64,000 bases of DNA from Microbispora hainanensis (GTDB taxonomy: Bacteria > Actinomycetota > Actinomycetes > Streptosporangiales > Streptosporangiaceae), in assembly GCF_036186745.1 (NCBI RefSeq), contig NZ_CP108086.1, positions 4,712,001-4,776,000 of the forward strand, given 5' to 3'. The number at the start of each line of letters is the position of its first letter. Positions within the stretch are counted from its first letter, which is position 1. Below the pieces are notes generated by a model. The model was not told where the DNA came from and ran no database searches. It worked only from the letters and a program-made list of their open reading frames with translations. The position numbers and the translations under genes were made by a program. Positions 45,652-56,371 of the stretch are shown piece by piece.

Positions 45652-46698
45652 TCATCGATCGCGCCTTGCCTCGGTCCGGGCTCGCTGGAGATGGTCGAGT
45701 ATCACCTTGACGACCAGCTCGGGCCGGTCCCTGTGGATGTGATGCCCAGCATGCTCCGCGACAACGTGTTCGGCGTTCGAGGACAGACGGGTCAGGTCGG
45801 CCTGGAGCGGAGACCAGACAGAATAGAAGCGGCGTTGTTCCGCGATCGCCTCGACGTCGGCTCCCAGTGGTTCGTCGGGACAGGAAGAGATGACCGTGAG
45901 CGGGATCGGCCCCAGGCTCGGCGCTCTGCGCCGGACTTGCCAGGGATTGACGGTGATCGCGGCCGCAGCCTCACGGAGTTCAGCGCGCCGTTGCCGGTCG
46001 CTGAGGTCGAAGGCGATTCTGGTGGAGAGGAGCTTCGCCGGCAGGCGCCGGGCCTCGGCTTCGCAGCGGGCGCGGTCGCTCCATCCCGCGTCGAAGGCCA
46101 GGCGCCGAAGCCCCAGCGGTGTCAGGCGCGAGCGCAGCATCTCTCGGGTGATGGCGACTCTCGTCCCGTGCAGCAGGCGGATCTGCTCGGGATGGCTGGA
46201 ATCCACGAGGACGACCGCTGCGACGGCGTCGGGCTTTTCGGCCGCAAACAACCGGACAATGTTGCCCCCGGCCGAATGCCCCACCAGAACATATGGCGGC
46301 ACGATCCCCGCCCCGTCCAGTGCGCGTCGCAGGTCACGAGCGGCTCCCAGCGCCGTTCCCGACCACGGACACGGGTCGCTCCACCCGAGACCGGCGCGGT
46401 CGTATAGGACAACCGATGACTCCACCGCCAATTCGGGTAGCAGGGCGGCCCAGTTCAAGCCCGGCTCGCCCAGCCCCGGCACGATGACAACGCTCGGTGA
46501 GCCCGTGCCCGCGATCCACAGATGGATCCGACGTCCGCCCACGTCGACCGTCCGTCCGGGGGGAGGAAACCGGCGCCGATCACGCCGTGCTCCGTAAGTC
46601 TGGTACGCGGCGCTCATGGCGGCCCCGGCGATCGCGCCTGAGACGAGCCCGGTCAGTGCCTTGACGATGATCCCCCTGCTGCCGATCGAGCGGTTCAT
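45652..46698 (-). CDS. Alpha/beta hydrolase with N-terminal membrane segment
   Basis: 348 residues. N-terminal hydrophobic segment (about 12-28, IVKALTGLVSGAIAGAAMSA) as anchor or signal, then an alpha/beta hydrolase fold: VVIVPGLGEPGLNW (oxyanion HG equivalent), YVLVGHSAGGNIVRLFA (nucleophile Ser in GHSAG), VVLVDSSHPEQ, and a C-terminal EHAGHHIHRDRPE (catalytic His). Substrate unknown. ATG at 46698 with CTGGAGG just upstream. It converges on the M50 gene 38 bases away; whether it belongs to the peptide locus is unclear. Confidence 0.82.
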   Translation of the reverse strand: MNRSIGSRGIIVKALTGLVSGAIAGAAMSAAYQTYGARRDRRRFPPPGRTVDVGGRRIHLWIAGTGSPSVVIVPGLGEPGLNWAALLPELAVESSVVLYDRAGLGWSDPCPWSGTALGAARDLRRALDGAGIVPPYVLVGHSAGGNIVRLFAAEKPDAVAAVVLVDSSHPEQIRLLHGTRVAITREMLRSRLTPLGLRRLAFDAGWSDRARCEAEARRLPAKLLSTRIAFDLSDRQRRAELREAAAAITVNPWQVRRRAPSLGPIPLTVISSCPDEPLGADVEAIAEQRRFYSVWSPLQADLTRLSSNAEHVVAEHAGHHIHRDRPELVVKVILDHLQRARTEARRDR

Positions 46699-47105
46699 CA
46701 CCCTCCAGTTGTGCCGGTTCTTCGATGGTTCCGAGGAGGGACGAGAGCGGCGGTCGCGCCGTGGATCACCTCGCCTCCGTCATTCGTACAGCGAGTCCGG
46801 CCGCCAAATCAATGACGATTGATCGGCCATGGTGGGCCCGCGCAGTGGCCGATGCGTTCTTCCGGCGCTGCGCCCGACGGCACGCTGGCCGAGTCGTGAG
46901 TCCCCGCTGTCCGCAAAGTGAACGGCCCGCCTCGAGCAGCGCCTCGACCAGTTCCGAGCCGACGTTCCCGAGATCTTCTCGGGGCGCCCGGACGGTCGGC
47001 CGACCGGGTCGTCTCATCCGGAAGATCAGGTAGGCCCGGCGGCGAGACGCTTCACGCGGTTCGCCTCCGAGCCTGGCAGACGTCACCGCCGGCCCGCGCT
47101 CCCGG
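46699..47105. other. Intergenic region without recognisable gene
   Basis: About 400 bases. Open frames are short, Arg/Pro-rich and without start signals on either strand. It probably includes the promoter of the alpha/beta hydrolase gene and the 3' end of the GNAT gene transcript. No clear terminator or repeat is seen. Confidence 0.4.
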
Positions 47106-48218
47106 TCAGATGTCGAGCTGCCACTGGTGCCAGGTGTCGAAGACCTCGAAGCCCATCGCCTCGTTGATCGCCAGCATGTGCGGGTTCGCGACGGAGTTCC
47201 AGGTGATGACCCGCTCGACCGACGGCTCGCAGGCGCGGAACCAGGTGATGTTGGCCAGCTTGAGCACCAGGCCGAGCCGCCGGCCGCGGTGCGGCGCGAG
47301 GACGGTCGTCGAGGACTGGCGGCCCCATCCCTCCGGCCGCTCCGCGTCCACAATGAGCTGGGTGAACCCCGCGGGCTCCCCGCTGGCCGTGTGCCGGGCG
47401 ATCATCGTGTAGGTCCGCTGGCCCGCCCGCGCGAGCATCTCCTCGCGGGCGCGTACGCGGCCGGCCGTCCACCGCTGATGCTCTATCGCGAGGTCGCCCA
47501 GCGGCTCGTCGTTCATGCCCTCCGTGAGGCGGGCCATGTCGCCGAGCAGGTCGGCGGGCGTCGGTCCGACCCACCGTTCGAGCGAGTAGTCAGTGGCGTG
47601 CCGTACGGCCCGGGCCCGGAGGAGTTCGAGGCCGGACCAGTCGGCCGTACGCAGGTCGAGCACCAGCCGGGTCTCGGTGGAGGCGGGGGAGAACCCGCGG
47701 GCCTTGGCGAACTCCGCGCCCGGCCCGCCGGCCGCGGCCTCGCCGACGAGGACGCGCCTGCCCTCCTCGCGTGCCCGGCCGATGGCGTGGTCGAGCAGCG
47801 CGCCGCCGATGCCCTCGCGCCTGCGGTCCGGACGCGTCATCAGCCGGAGCAGGGCGAGGTGGGTGTTGTCGTCCTGCGGGAAGTGGAGGAGGTAACCACC
47901 GGTGACCTCGTCACCGCCGCCCTGCCCGCTGCTGGTTCGGCCGTCGTAGGTTCGGGCGCGGTCGGTTCGGGCGCGGTCGGTTCGGGCGTGGTCGATCCGG
48001 CCGCTGTCGTCCGCCACCCACGCCTCGCCCCGCTCGCCGCCGGGCCCGCTCCGTACGCTCGCCGTGAACTGCCGCCACGACATAGCCGGGCCCGGATGGT
48101 CGCATGCCCGCGCGATGGCGTGCAGACCGGCCAGAGGAGAGTGGTCTGCCGGGCCGTCCGGGTCGTCTTCCTCCTGCGCGGCGTCGTTCTCGTTGGGGCC
48201 GACGCGCTTCGTTTGCAT
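47106..48218 (-). CDS. Tandem-GNAT acetyltransferase
   Basis: 370 residues from ATG at 48218 (MQTKRVGPNENDAAQ); an alternative start lies at 48266. Two GNAT domains: the first with LMTRPDRRREGIGGALLDHA (acetyl-CoA loop RxxGxG), the second with TVLAPHRGRRLGLVLKLANI and NPHMLAINEAMGFEVFDTW. Such double GNATs are common in actinobacteria and often modify small molecules or confer resistance. In the first domain, a short repeat insert (RTDRARTDRARTYDGRTS, about residues 95-112) interrupts the early strands and comes from a 15-bp DNA repeat, so it is probably a loop. Confidence 0.88.
   Translation of the reverse strand: MQTKRVGPNENDAAQEEDDPDGPADHSPLAGLHAIARACDHPGPAMSWRQFTASVRSGPGGERGEAWVADDSGRIDHARTDRARTDRARTYDGRTSSGQGGGDEVTGGYLLHFPQDDNTHLALLRLMTRPDRRREGIGGALLDHAIGRAREEGRRVLVGEAAAGGPGAEFAKARGFSPASTETRLVLDLRTADWSGLELLRARAVRHATDYSLERWVGPTPADLLGDMARLTEGMNDEPLGDLAIEHQRWTAGRVRAREEMLARAGQRTYTMIARHTASGEPAGFTQLIVDAERPEGWGRQSSTTVLAPHRGRRLGLVLKLANITWFRACEPSVERVITWNSVANPHMLAINEAMGFEVFDTWHQWQLDI
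47949..47993. repeat. 15-bp in-frame tandem repeat, three copies, inside the GNAT gene
   Basis: GGTTCGGGCGCGGTC at 47949, 47964 and (one change) 47979; a diverged fourth unit follows at 47994. Encodes repeating RTDRA on the minus strand. Confidence 0.88.
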
Positions 48219-48292
48219 GCCGACAAGGATTTCGCGCCCAGTGTCAGGGGCGCGACTGATTTTCACATCGTGGAACAGGGGTGGTGAGGGCG

Positions 48293-48538
48293 CTATTGCA
48301 AGTAGTTCTCGACCTCGTCGGCCGGACGGGGAGAGGCGAAGTCGGGGTCCTCGCCCACGTCGCGCCGGGCGCGGCGCTGGCGCAGCAGGTCCCAGCAGCG
48401 GTCGAGCTGCTCTTCCAGCGAGGCGATCCTGTTGTGCTCCTCCTCCGAGGTCAGCTTGCCCGCGACCAGCCGTTCGCGCAGGGCGTGCTCCTCGTCGACC
48501 AGGTCGCTGATCCGCCTCAGGATCTCGTCGTCCTTCAT
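48293..48538 (-). CDS. DUF2630 family protein
   Basis: 81 residues from ATG at 48538 behind GGAGG. DEILRRISDLVDEEHALRER, EEEHNRIASLEEQLDRCWDL and RQRRARRD match the short actinobacterial DUF2630 family: a helical hairpin protein of unknown function. The C-terminus has DFASPRPADEVENYLQ. It lies divergent from the leuA leader. Confidence 0.9.
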   Translation of the reverse strand: MKDDEILRRISDLVDEEHALRERLVAGKLTSEEEHNRIASLEEQLDRCWDLLRQRRARRDVGEDPDFASPRPADEVENYLQ

Positions 48539-48613
48539 GTCGCCTCCTTCGTCACGAGTCACCATAACCTGGGGCTCCGTCTCGAAATGTGATCGGGTGT
48601 CTCATGCGGTTGA

Positions 48614-50542
<1,929 letters not shown>

Positions 50543-50652
50543 CGGCTCCCAAGCTTGCAGTGATCCGGCGGGACCCGCGGCCTCACTGCCCTGACCTTGC
50601 ACAAAATCGCAAGCGTACGCCCTGAACAGCCCACAAAGCTGTCGTGAAACAC

Positions 50653-50695
50653 GCGAAAGGCGGCAACCGGGAGATCCCCGACTGCCGCCTTTCGC
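50653..50695. terminator. leuA terminator
   Basis: GCGAAAGGCGGCA / TGCCGCCTTTCGC, a perfect 13-bp stem with a 17-base loop, 110 bases after the leuA stop. The stem carries its own T-rich part (CCTTTCGC). Confidence 0.85.
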
Positions 50696-50820
50696 ATGTC
50701 CCGTGACCGACGCGTTCGAGCCGCGTGGCTACCCCCGCCGGTCCCGGATGGCCTCGCCGACGTCGTCGATCTCGGGCGGCCCGCCGGCCGGACCTGCGAC
50801 CTTTGTGTTCACCGCTGAAT

Positions 50821-50908
50821 GTGTACCGCTACCGAAACAGAGGGTACGCATACGCAGAGTGGTGTACCGTTGACAGACAGGTAGGACCGTGTCGGTTAGC
50901 CTGAGGAC
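50821..50908 (+). promoter_or_regulatory. vapBC promoter and probable operator repeats
   Basis: GTGTACCG occurs twice (50821-50828 and 50862-50869), with GGGTACGC between them. TTGACA (50870-50875) is a good -35 element; a -10 near 50896 (TTAGCC) is weak. VapB-type antitoxins bind such repeats to repress their own operon. Confidence 0.5.
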
Positions 50909-51202
50909 ATGTCGGACGAGGTCGTCAGCGTGGGAGTCCGGGAACTGCGCGACCGGCTCGCGCACTACCTGGAGCTGGTCCAGGCGGGAAACACGGTCGA
51001 GATCACGGAGAGGGGGCGGCCGGTGGCGCAGCTCACCGCATTGCCACACGAACGTGTCGTCACCGACCGGCTCGTCGCGGAGGGCCGCATGAAGCCGCCC
51101 GAGGTGGAGATCGACTGGACCGCCTGGCATGCCCTGCCCCCCGAACCCGGAGCGCCCGTGCCCAGCGAGGTGCTGGCGGATCTCAGGGCGGACGAGCGGT
51201 GA
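50909..51202 (+). CDS. vapB: Antitoxin of the Phd/YefM-VapB type
   Basis: 97 residues. SVGVRELRDRLAHYLELVQAG and VEITERGRPVAQLTAL are the Phd/YefM DNA-binding fold; the C-terminal part (EGRMKPPEVEIDWTAWHALP) is the flexible toxin-binding tail. ATG at 50909 with GAGG upstream. Overlaps the toxin gene by four bases (GTGA). Confidence 0.92.
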   Translation: MSDEVVSVGVRELRDRLAHYLELVQAGNTVEITERGRPVAQLTALPHERVVTDRLVAEGRMKPPEVEIDWTAWHALPPEPGAPVPSEVLADLRADER

Positions 51203-51609
51203 TCTACCTCGACTCCTCGGCACTGGTCAAGTTGGTCGTCCGGGAGGAGGAGACGGCGGCGCTCGAGAAATGGCTGGCGGCGCAGAGCGGGGCGGTGGTC
51301 GCCTGTGAACTGGCCCGGGCCGAGGTGATCCGGGCGGTACGACCCTGCGGACCTCAGGCGGTCTCCACGGCGAAGGCGCTGATGGCCCGGCTGAGGATGG
51401 TGCCCGTGGACACACCGCTTCTCGACGCGGCCGCAGAGATCGGGCCGGCCCGGCTGCGGACTCTCGACGCCCTTCACCTGTCCGCCGCGCGGCTGCTGGA
51501 GCGCGCGCTCGACTGGTTCGTGGCGTACGACAAGCGGCTGCTCGCCGCGGCCGAAGAGGCGGGCCTTCCCATCGCCGCACCGGGCTTGCAAGGGGTCGGG
51601 CCCGGATAA
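51199..51609 (+). CDS. vapC: PIN-domain ribonuclease toxin VapC
   Basis: 136 residues. The PIN acidic residues are present: IYLDSSALVKLVV (Asp), CELARAEVIRAV (Glu), TLDALHLSAA (Asp) and FVAYDKRLLAAA (Asp). VapC toxins cleave specific tRNAs or rRNA when the antitoxin is degraded. GTG start overlaps the antitoxin stop, so production is coupled. Confidence 0.93.
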   Translation: MIYLDSSALVKLVVREEETAALEKWLAAQSGAVVACELARAEVIRAVRPCGPQAVSTAKALMARLRMVPVDTPLLDAAAEIGPARLRTLDALHLSAARLLERALDWFVAYDKRLLAAAEEAGLPIAAPGLQGVGPG

Positions 51610-51634
51610 ACCGCTTCCTGTCGCGCCGGCCACC

Positions 51635-51895
51635 CTACGAGACCTGCCCGCGATAGGCACCGACCTGCGGCAAGAGCTGGAGGACCCGCTCGGCGAACTC
51701 CTCGTCCTGCTTCAGGTCCACGTCAGCGTCGGCGTCATCCACCAGATCCGGGTGCGGCGCGCCGGCCAGGCGGTAAACGCCGTGTGCCATGTGTTCGAGG
51801 ATCCCGGCCTGCACCAGGCGGCTCAGATCGCGGCGGTGCGCACCGTTCAGTTCCGCCTGGCGTGTCGTCACCAGGCCGCACTGCGCCTCGGTGAG
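51635..51895 (-). pseudogene. AbiEi-like antitoxin fragment
   Basis: About 85 residues: LTEAQCGLVTTRQAELNGAH, RRDLSRLVQAGILEHMAHGV, YRLAGAPHPDLVDDA. This is the winged-helix N-terminal part of AbiEi/type IV-type antitoxins (R-x-L-x-R-L-V-x-x-G-x-L...GVYRLAG). A full AbiEi domain needs another 100 or more residues; here it ends after an acidic tail (DVDLKQDEEFAERVLQLLPQ). No AbiEii nucleotidyltransferase lies nearby. Start is uncertain (GTG at 51871 possible). It may be a deletion remnant. Confidence 0.6.
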
Positions 51896-51915
51896 ATGAG
51901 GCGGGGGTGGGGCGG

Positions 51916-52614
51916 TTATCCGGGCAGGCCGATCAGGCGGGCGAGGCAGGTCATGTTGTGGTCGAACAGCTCGGCCCGGTGGGTGATCGTGTTGTTGAAC
52001 TGGCCGAAGACCTCGAAGCTGACCATGCCGAACAGGCCCGTCCAGGCGATGATCGCGCGGGTGACCACGTCGTCCGGCACGCCCGGCATCAGTGCCCGCA
52101 CGACGTCCGCGTCCTGCGCCAGGACCGCGGGCGGCGGCGGGCAGACCGGGGGAGGGGTGAGTTTGCCCGCCTGGTGGGCCTCGGCGATGATCCGTCCGTA
52201 CACGGCCGTGTCGCGCACGGCCGGCCCCACGGTGTCCTGCGGAGCGGCGTAGCCCGGCACGGGCGAGCCGTACAGCAGGGCGTACTCGTGCGGATGGGCC
52301 AGGGCCCACTCGCGTACGGCGCGGCAGACGGCGAGCCAGCGCCCGGCGAAGTCGTCGGTCGGGCAGGCGGCGTCGGCCTGCTCGACGGCCTCTCCGAGGG
52401 CGTTGTATCCGTCGATGATCAGCGCGGTCAGCAGGTCGTCGCGGCTGGGGAAGTAACGGTAGATCGCCGAGGAGACCATCCCCATCTCGCGTGCCACCGC
52501 CCGCAGGGACAGGCCCCCGGCCCCCTCCGTCGCCAGCTGTCGCCGGGCGATGTCCGTGATCTCCCTGATCAGCTCCGCCCTCACCCGCTCCCGCGCGGTC
52601 CTGCTCGCATTCAT
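51916..52614 (-). CDS. TetR/AcrR family regulator with WHG-type C-terminal domain
   Basis: 232 residues. HTH: RRQLATEGAGGLSLRAVARE and MVSSAIYRYFPSRDDLLTAL. The C-terminal part (RWLAVCRAVREWALAHPHEYALLYGSPV) is the WHG/TetR_C_25 type. ATG at 52614. It is divergent from a DUF2568 membrane protein gene, with strong palindromes between them, so it probably represses that operon and itself in response to a small ligand. Confidence 0.93.
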   Translation of the reverse strand: MNASRTARERVRAELIREITDIARRQLATEGAGGLSLRAVAREMGMVSSAIYRYFPSRDDLLTALIIDGYNALGEAVEQADAACPTDDFAGRWLAVCRAVREWALAHPHEYALLYGSPVPGYAAPQDTVGPAVRDTAVYGRIIAEAHQAGKLTPPPVCPPPPAVLAQDADVVRALMPGVPDDVVTRAIIAWTGLFGMVSFEVFGQFNNTITHRAELFDHNMTCLARLIGLPG

Positions 52615-52647
52615 GAGCCCAGGCTAACAGAGCACCGCAGTGTTCAG

Positions 52648-52660
52648 AGAGCACTGCTCT
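52648..52660. promoter_or_regulatory. TetR operator, first palindrome
   Basis: AGAGCA-C-TGCTCT, perfect 6-bp arms, 34 bases upstream of the tetR gene start. Confidence 0.8.
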
Positions 52661-52680
52661 TGACGAAGTGCATGCCGATA

Positions 52681-52697
52681 CGAGAGCATTGCTCTCG
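52681..52697. promoter_or_regulatory. TetR operator, second palindrome
   Basis: CGAGAGCA-T-TGCTCTCG, perfect 8-bp arms, followed by a half-site GAGAGCAATG at 52701-52710. The two operators share the AGAGCA-N-TGCTCT core. Confidence 0.85.
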
Positions 52698-52726
52698 CAA
52701 GAGAGCAATGAACACAAGGAGTGCTG

Positions 52727-53074
52727 ATGCTGACCGTGGCCAAGGGAGCGGTAGCCGCAGTGATGTTCTTCCTGGAGCTGGGCGTGCTGCTCGCGCTGGG
52801 CTACTGGGGGTTCACGCGGGAGGTCAACATCCTGATGAAGATCCTCCTGGGGCTCGGCACGCCCGCGGTGTTCGCCACGCTGTGGGGGCTGTTCATGGCG
52901 GGAGGCAAGGCGCCGCACCAGCTCCACGGGATCGCCAGGGCCGTCTTCGAAGTCGTGTGGTTCGGCGCGGGGGCGGCGGCCCTGGCGGCCTCCGGGCTCG
53001 TCACCGCGGGTGTTGTGTTCGCGATCGTGTACGTCGTGGACGGTGTGCTGCGGCTGCTGACCGATCAGGTCTGA
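52727..53074 (+). CDS. DUF2568 family membrane protein
   Basis: 115 residues, four hydrophobic helices (about 8-28, 38-58, 74-92, 94-112), with LELGVLLALGYWGFTREVNI and GTPAVFATLWGLFMAGGKAP typical of DUF2568 (YrdB-like). Function unknown. ATG at 52727 has AAGGAG upstream. Probably co-transcribed with the next two genes under control of the divergent TetR. Confidence 0.85.
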   Translation: MLTVAKGAVAAVMFFLELGVLLALGYWGFTREVNILMKILLGLGTPAVFATLWGLFMAGGKAPHQLHGIARAVFEVVWFGAGAAALAASGLVTAGVVFAIVYVVDGVLRLLTDQV

Positions 53075-53084
53075 AGGAGGAGTG

Positions 53085-54050
53085 ATGGGCAAGCATGTGA
53101 TCGTCGGAGCGGGACAGGTCGGCGGCGGGCTCGCCGAGACTCTGGCGGAGCGCGGACACGAGGTCACCCTCGTCACCCGCTCGGGTTCCGGCCCCGAACG
53201 CCCCGGGATCTCGCGGGTCGCCGCGGACGCGGCCGACGTCGCCGTGATGCGGCGGGTCACCGAAGGGGCCGACGTGCTCTACAACTGCATGAACCCGCGT
53301 TATCACCGATGGCCGATCGACTGGCCGCCGGTCGCCGCCTCGCTGCTGGCCGCCGCCGAGTCGTCCGGGGCCGTCCTGGTCACGCTGGGCTGCCTGTACG
53401 GCTACGGCCCGGTGGACGGGCCGATGACCGAAGACCTGCCGCTCGCCGCGACGGGCACGAAGGGCAGGGTCAGGGCGCGGATGTGGGAGGAGATGCGGGC
53501 CGCGCACGAGGCCGGCCGGGTGCGGGCCACGGAGGTGCGCGCCTCGGACTACTACGGGCCGCGGTCGTCCGACCAGTCCTACCTCGGCCCCCGGCTCCTG
53601 GAGCCCCTGTTCGCGGGCAAGACCGGCCTCGTCCTGAGCGACCCCGACATCCCGCACAGCTACACGTACCTGCCCGATGTGGTGCGCGCGCTGGCGGCGG
53701 CCGCGGAGGAGGAACGCGCGTGGGGCCGGCCCTGGCACGTGCCGACCGCGCCGCCCTTCACCATCAGGGAGTACGCCGTGCGGGTGTGCGAGGCGGCCGG
53801 CCTCCCGGCGCCGCGCCTGCGGCGGCTGCCGTCGTGGGCGCTGAAGGCGGCGGGCCTCGGGTCGCCGTTCCTGCGCGAGCTGGGGGAGACCCGTTATCAG
53901 TTCGACCGGCCGTACGTGCTCGACTCCGCGGCGTCCCAGGCGGTCCTCGGATTCACGCCGACACCGGTCGAGGACGCGGTGAAGGAGACGGTGGTGTGGT
54001 GGCGGGGGCGCACCGGCCTTGGACGGGCGGCGGTAGTCTCCCCGGCATGA
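53085..54050 (+). CDS. NAD(P)-dependent epimerase/reductase-like protein (extended SDR)
   Basis: 321 residues. Rossmann GxxGxxG-type start KHVIVGAGQVGGGLAETLAE; LVTLGCLYGYGPVDGPM in place of the SYK region with Tyr in the YGYGP stretch; SDYYGPRSSDQSYLGPRL and SYTYLPDVVRALAAA follow. Belongs to the NAD-dependent epimerase/dehydratase family; the substrate cannot be told. ATG at 53085 behind GGAGGAG. It overlaps the next gene by four bases (ATGA). Confidence 0.88.
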   Translation: MGKHVIVGAGQVGGGLAETLAERGHEVTLVTRSGSGPERPGISRVAADAADVAVMRRVTEGADVLYNCMNPRYHRWPIDWPPVAASLLAAAESSGAVLVTLGCLYGYGPVDGPMTEDLPLAATGTKGRVRARMWEEMRAAHEAGRVRATEVRASDYYGPRSSDQSYLGPRLLEPLFAGKTGLVLSDPDIPHSYTYLPDVVRALAAAAEEERAWGRPWHVPTAPPFTIREYAVRVCEAAGLPAPRLRRLPSWALKAAGLGSPFLRELGETRYQFDRPYVLDSAASQAVLGFTPTPVEDAVKETVVWWRGRTGLGRAAVVSPA

Positions 54051-54952
54051 GAGTCGGAATCATCGGCCTGGGCGACATCGCGGAGAAGGCCTACCTGCCC
54101 GTTCTGGCGGCGACGCCGGGCATCGAGCCGCTGCTGTGCACCCGCGACCGGGCGACGCTCGACCGGCTCGGCGACGCGTACCGGATCGGCGCGCGCTTCA
54201 CCTCCGTGGACGCGCTCGCCGAGGCCGGGATCGACGCGGCGTTCGTGCACGCGGCCACCGGCGCGCACGTCCCGATCGTGACCACGCTGCTGGAGGCGGG
54301 CGTGCACGTCTACGTGGACAAGCCCCTCGCCTACGACGCCGCCTCCTCCGCCGGGCTCGTACGGCTGGCCCGCGAGCGGAACAGGTCGCTGATGGTCGGC
54401 TTCAACCGCAGGCACGCCCCCGCGTACGCGGCCCTGCGCGGCCTGCCGCGCGACGTGATCGTGATGCAGAAGAACCGGCGCGACCTGCCCGGCGACCCAC
54501 GTACGGTGATCTTCGACGACTTCGTCCACGTGGCCGACACGCTGCGCTTCCTCGCCCCCGGGCCCGTCACCGACACCGTGATCAGGACCCGGCTGCGCGA
54601 CGGCCTGCTCGAACACGTGGTGCTGACGCTCGGCGGGGACGACTTCACCGCCGTCGGCGTGATGAGCCGCACCAGCGGCGCGGCCGAGGAGACCTGCGAG
54701 GTCATGGGCGGCGGCGGGAAGCGGCGGGTCGTCAACCTCGGCGACGTGGTCGAGTTCGCCGGGGACGAGACCCTCACGAGGCGCGGCGACTGGGTGCCCG
54801 CGACGCGGCAGCGCGGCATCGAGCAGGTCTGCCGGGAATTCTTGGACGCGGTCCGCGAGGGCCGCGTCCTCGACGCCGCCGACGCCCTGGAGACCCACGA
54901 GCTGTGCGAGCAGATCGTGCTGGCCGCCACGAAGACGGTGGAAACGGCCTGA
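54047..54952 (+). CDS. Gfo/Idh/MocA family oxidoreductase
   Basis: 301 residues. Rossmann domain MRVGIIGLGDIAEKAYLPVL; HVYVDKPLAYDAASSAGLVR carries the EKP-type (here DKP) catalytic Lys motif; VGFNRRHAPAYAAL and DDFVHVADTLRFLAPG (conserved HxxD-like region) follow. Acts on a sugar or cyclitol type substrate; identity unknown. ATG overlaps the preceding stop. A terminator follows 32 bases after the stop. Confidence 0.9.
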   Translation: MRVGIIGLGDIAEKAYLPVLAATPGIEPLLCTRDRATLDRLGDAYRIGARFTSVDALAEAGIDAAFVHAATGAHVPIVTTLLEAGVHVYVDKPLAYDAASSAGLVRLARERNRSLMVGFNRRHAPAYAALRGLPRDVIVMQKNRRDLPGDPRTVIFDDFVHVADTLRFLAPGPVTDTVIRTRLRDGLLEHVVLTLGGDDFTAVGVMSRTSGAAEETCEVMGGGGKRRVVNLGDVVEFAGDETLTRRGDWVPATRQRGIEQVCREFLDAVREGRVLDAADALETHELCEQIVLAATKTVETA

Positions 54953-54984
54953 CAGCCCCCCAGGAGCCTCTCCCAAGACGGCCT

Positions 54985-55023
54985 GACCGCCTCCCGGAAG
55001 CCGCATATTCCCGGGAGGCGGTC
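54985..55023. terminator. Bidirectional hairpin terminator
   Basis: GACCGCCTCCCGG / CCGGGAGGCGGTC, perfect 13-bp stem with a 13-base loop, between the oxidoreductase gene and the convergent glutamate dehydrogenase-like gene. Confidence 0.85.
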
Positions 55024-55048
55024 GTCATCGCCGTCTTTCAGAGGGGCG

Positions 55049-56371
<1,323 letters not shown>

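Noticed and set aside
45652..46698. Alpha/beta hydrolase as a definite member of the peptide locus
   Set aside because: It is convergent, on the other strand, and has host-like composition; proximity alone is not enough.
50729..50815. Short minus-strand peptide PAGGPPEIDDVGEAIRDRRG between leuA and vapBC
   Set aside because: It looks protein-like, but there is no start signal or second support; too short to call.
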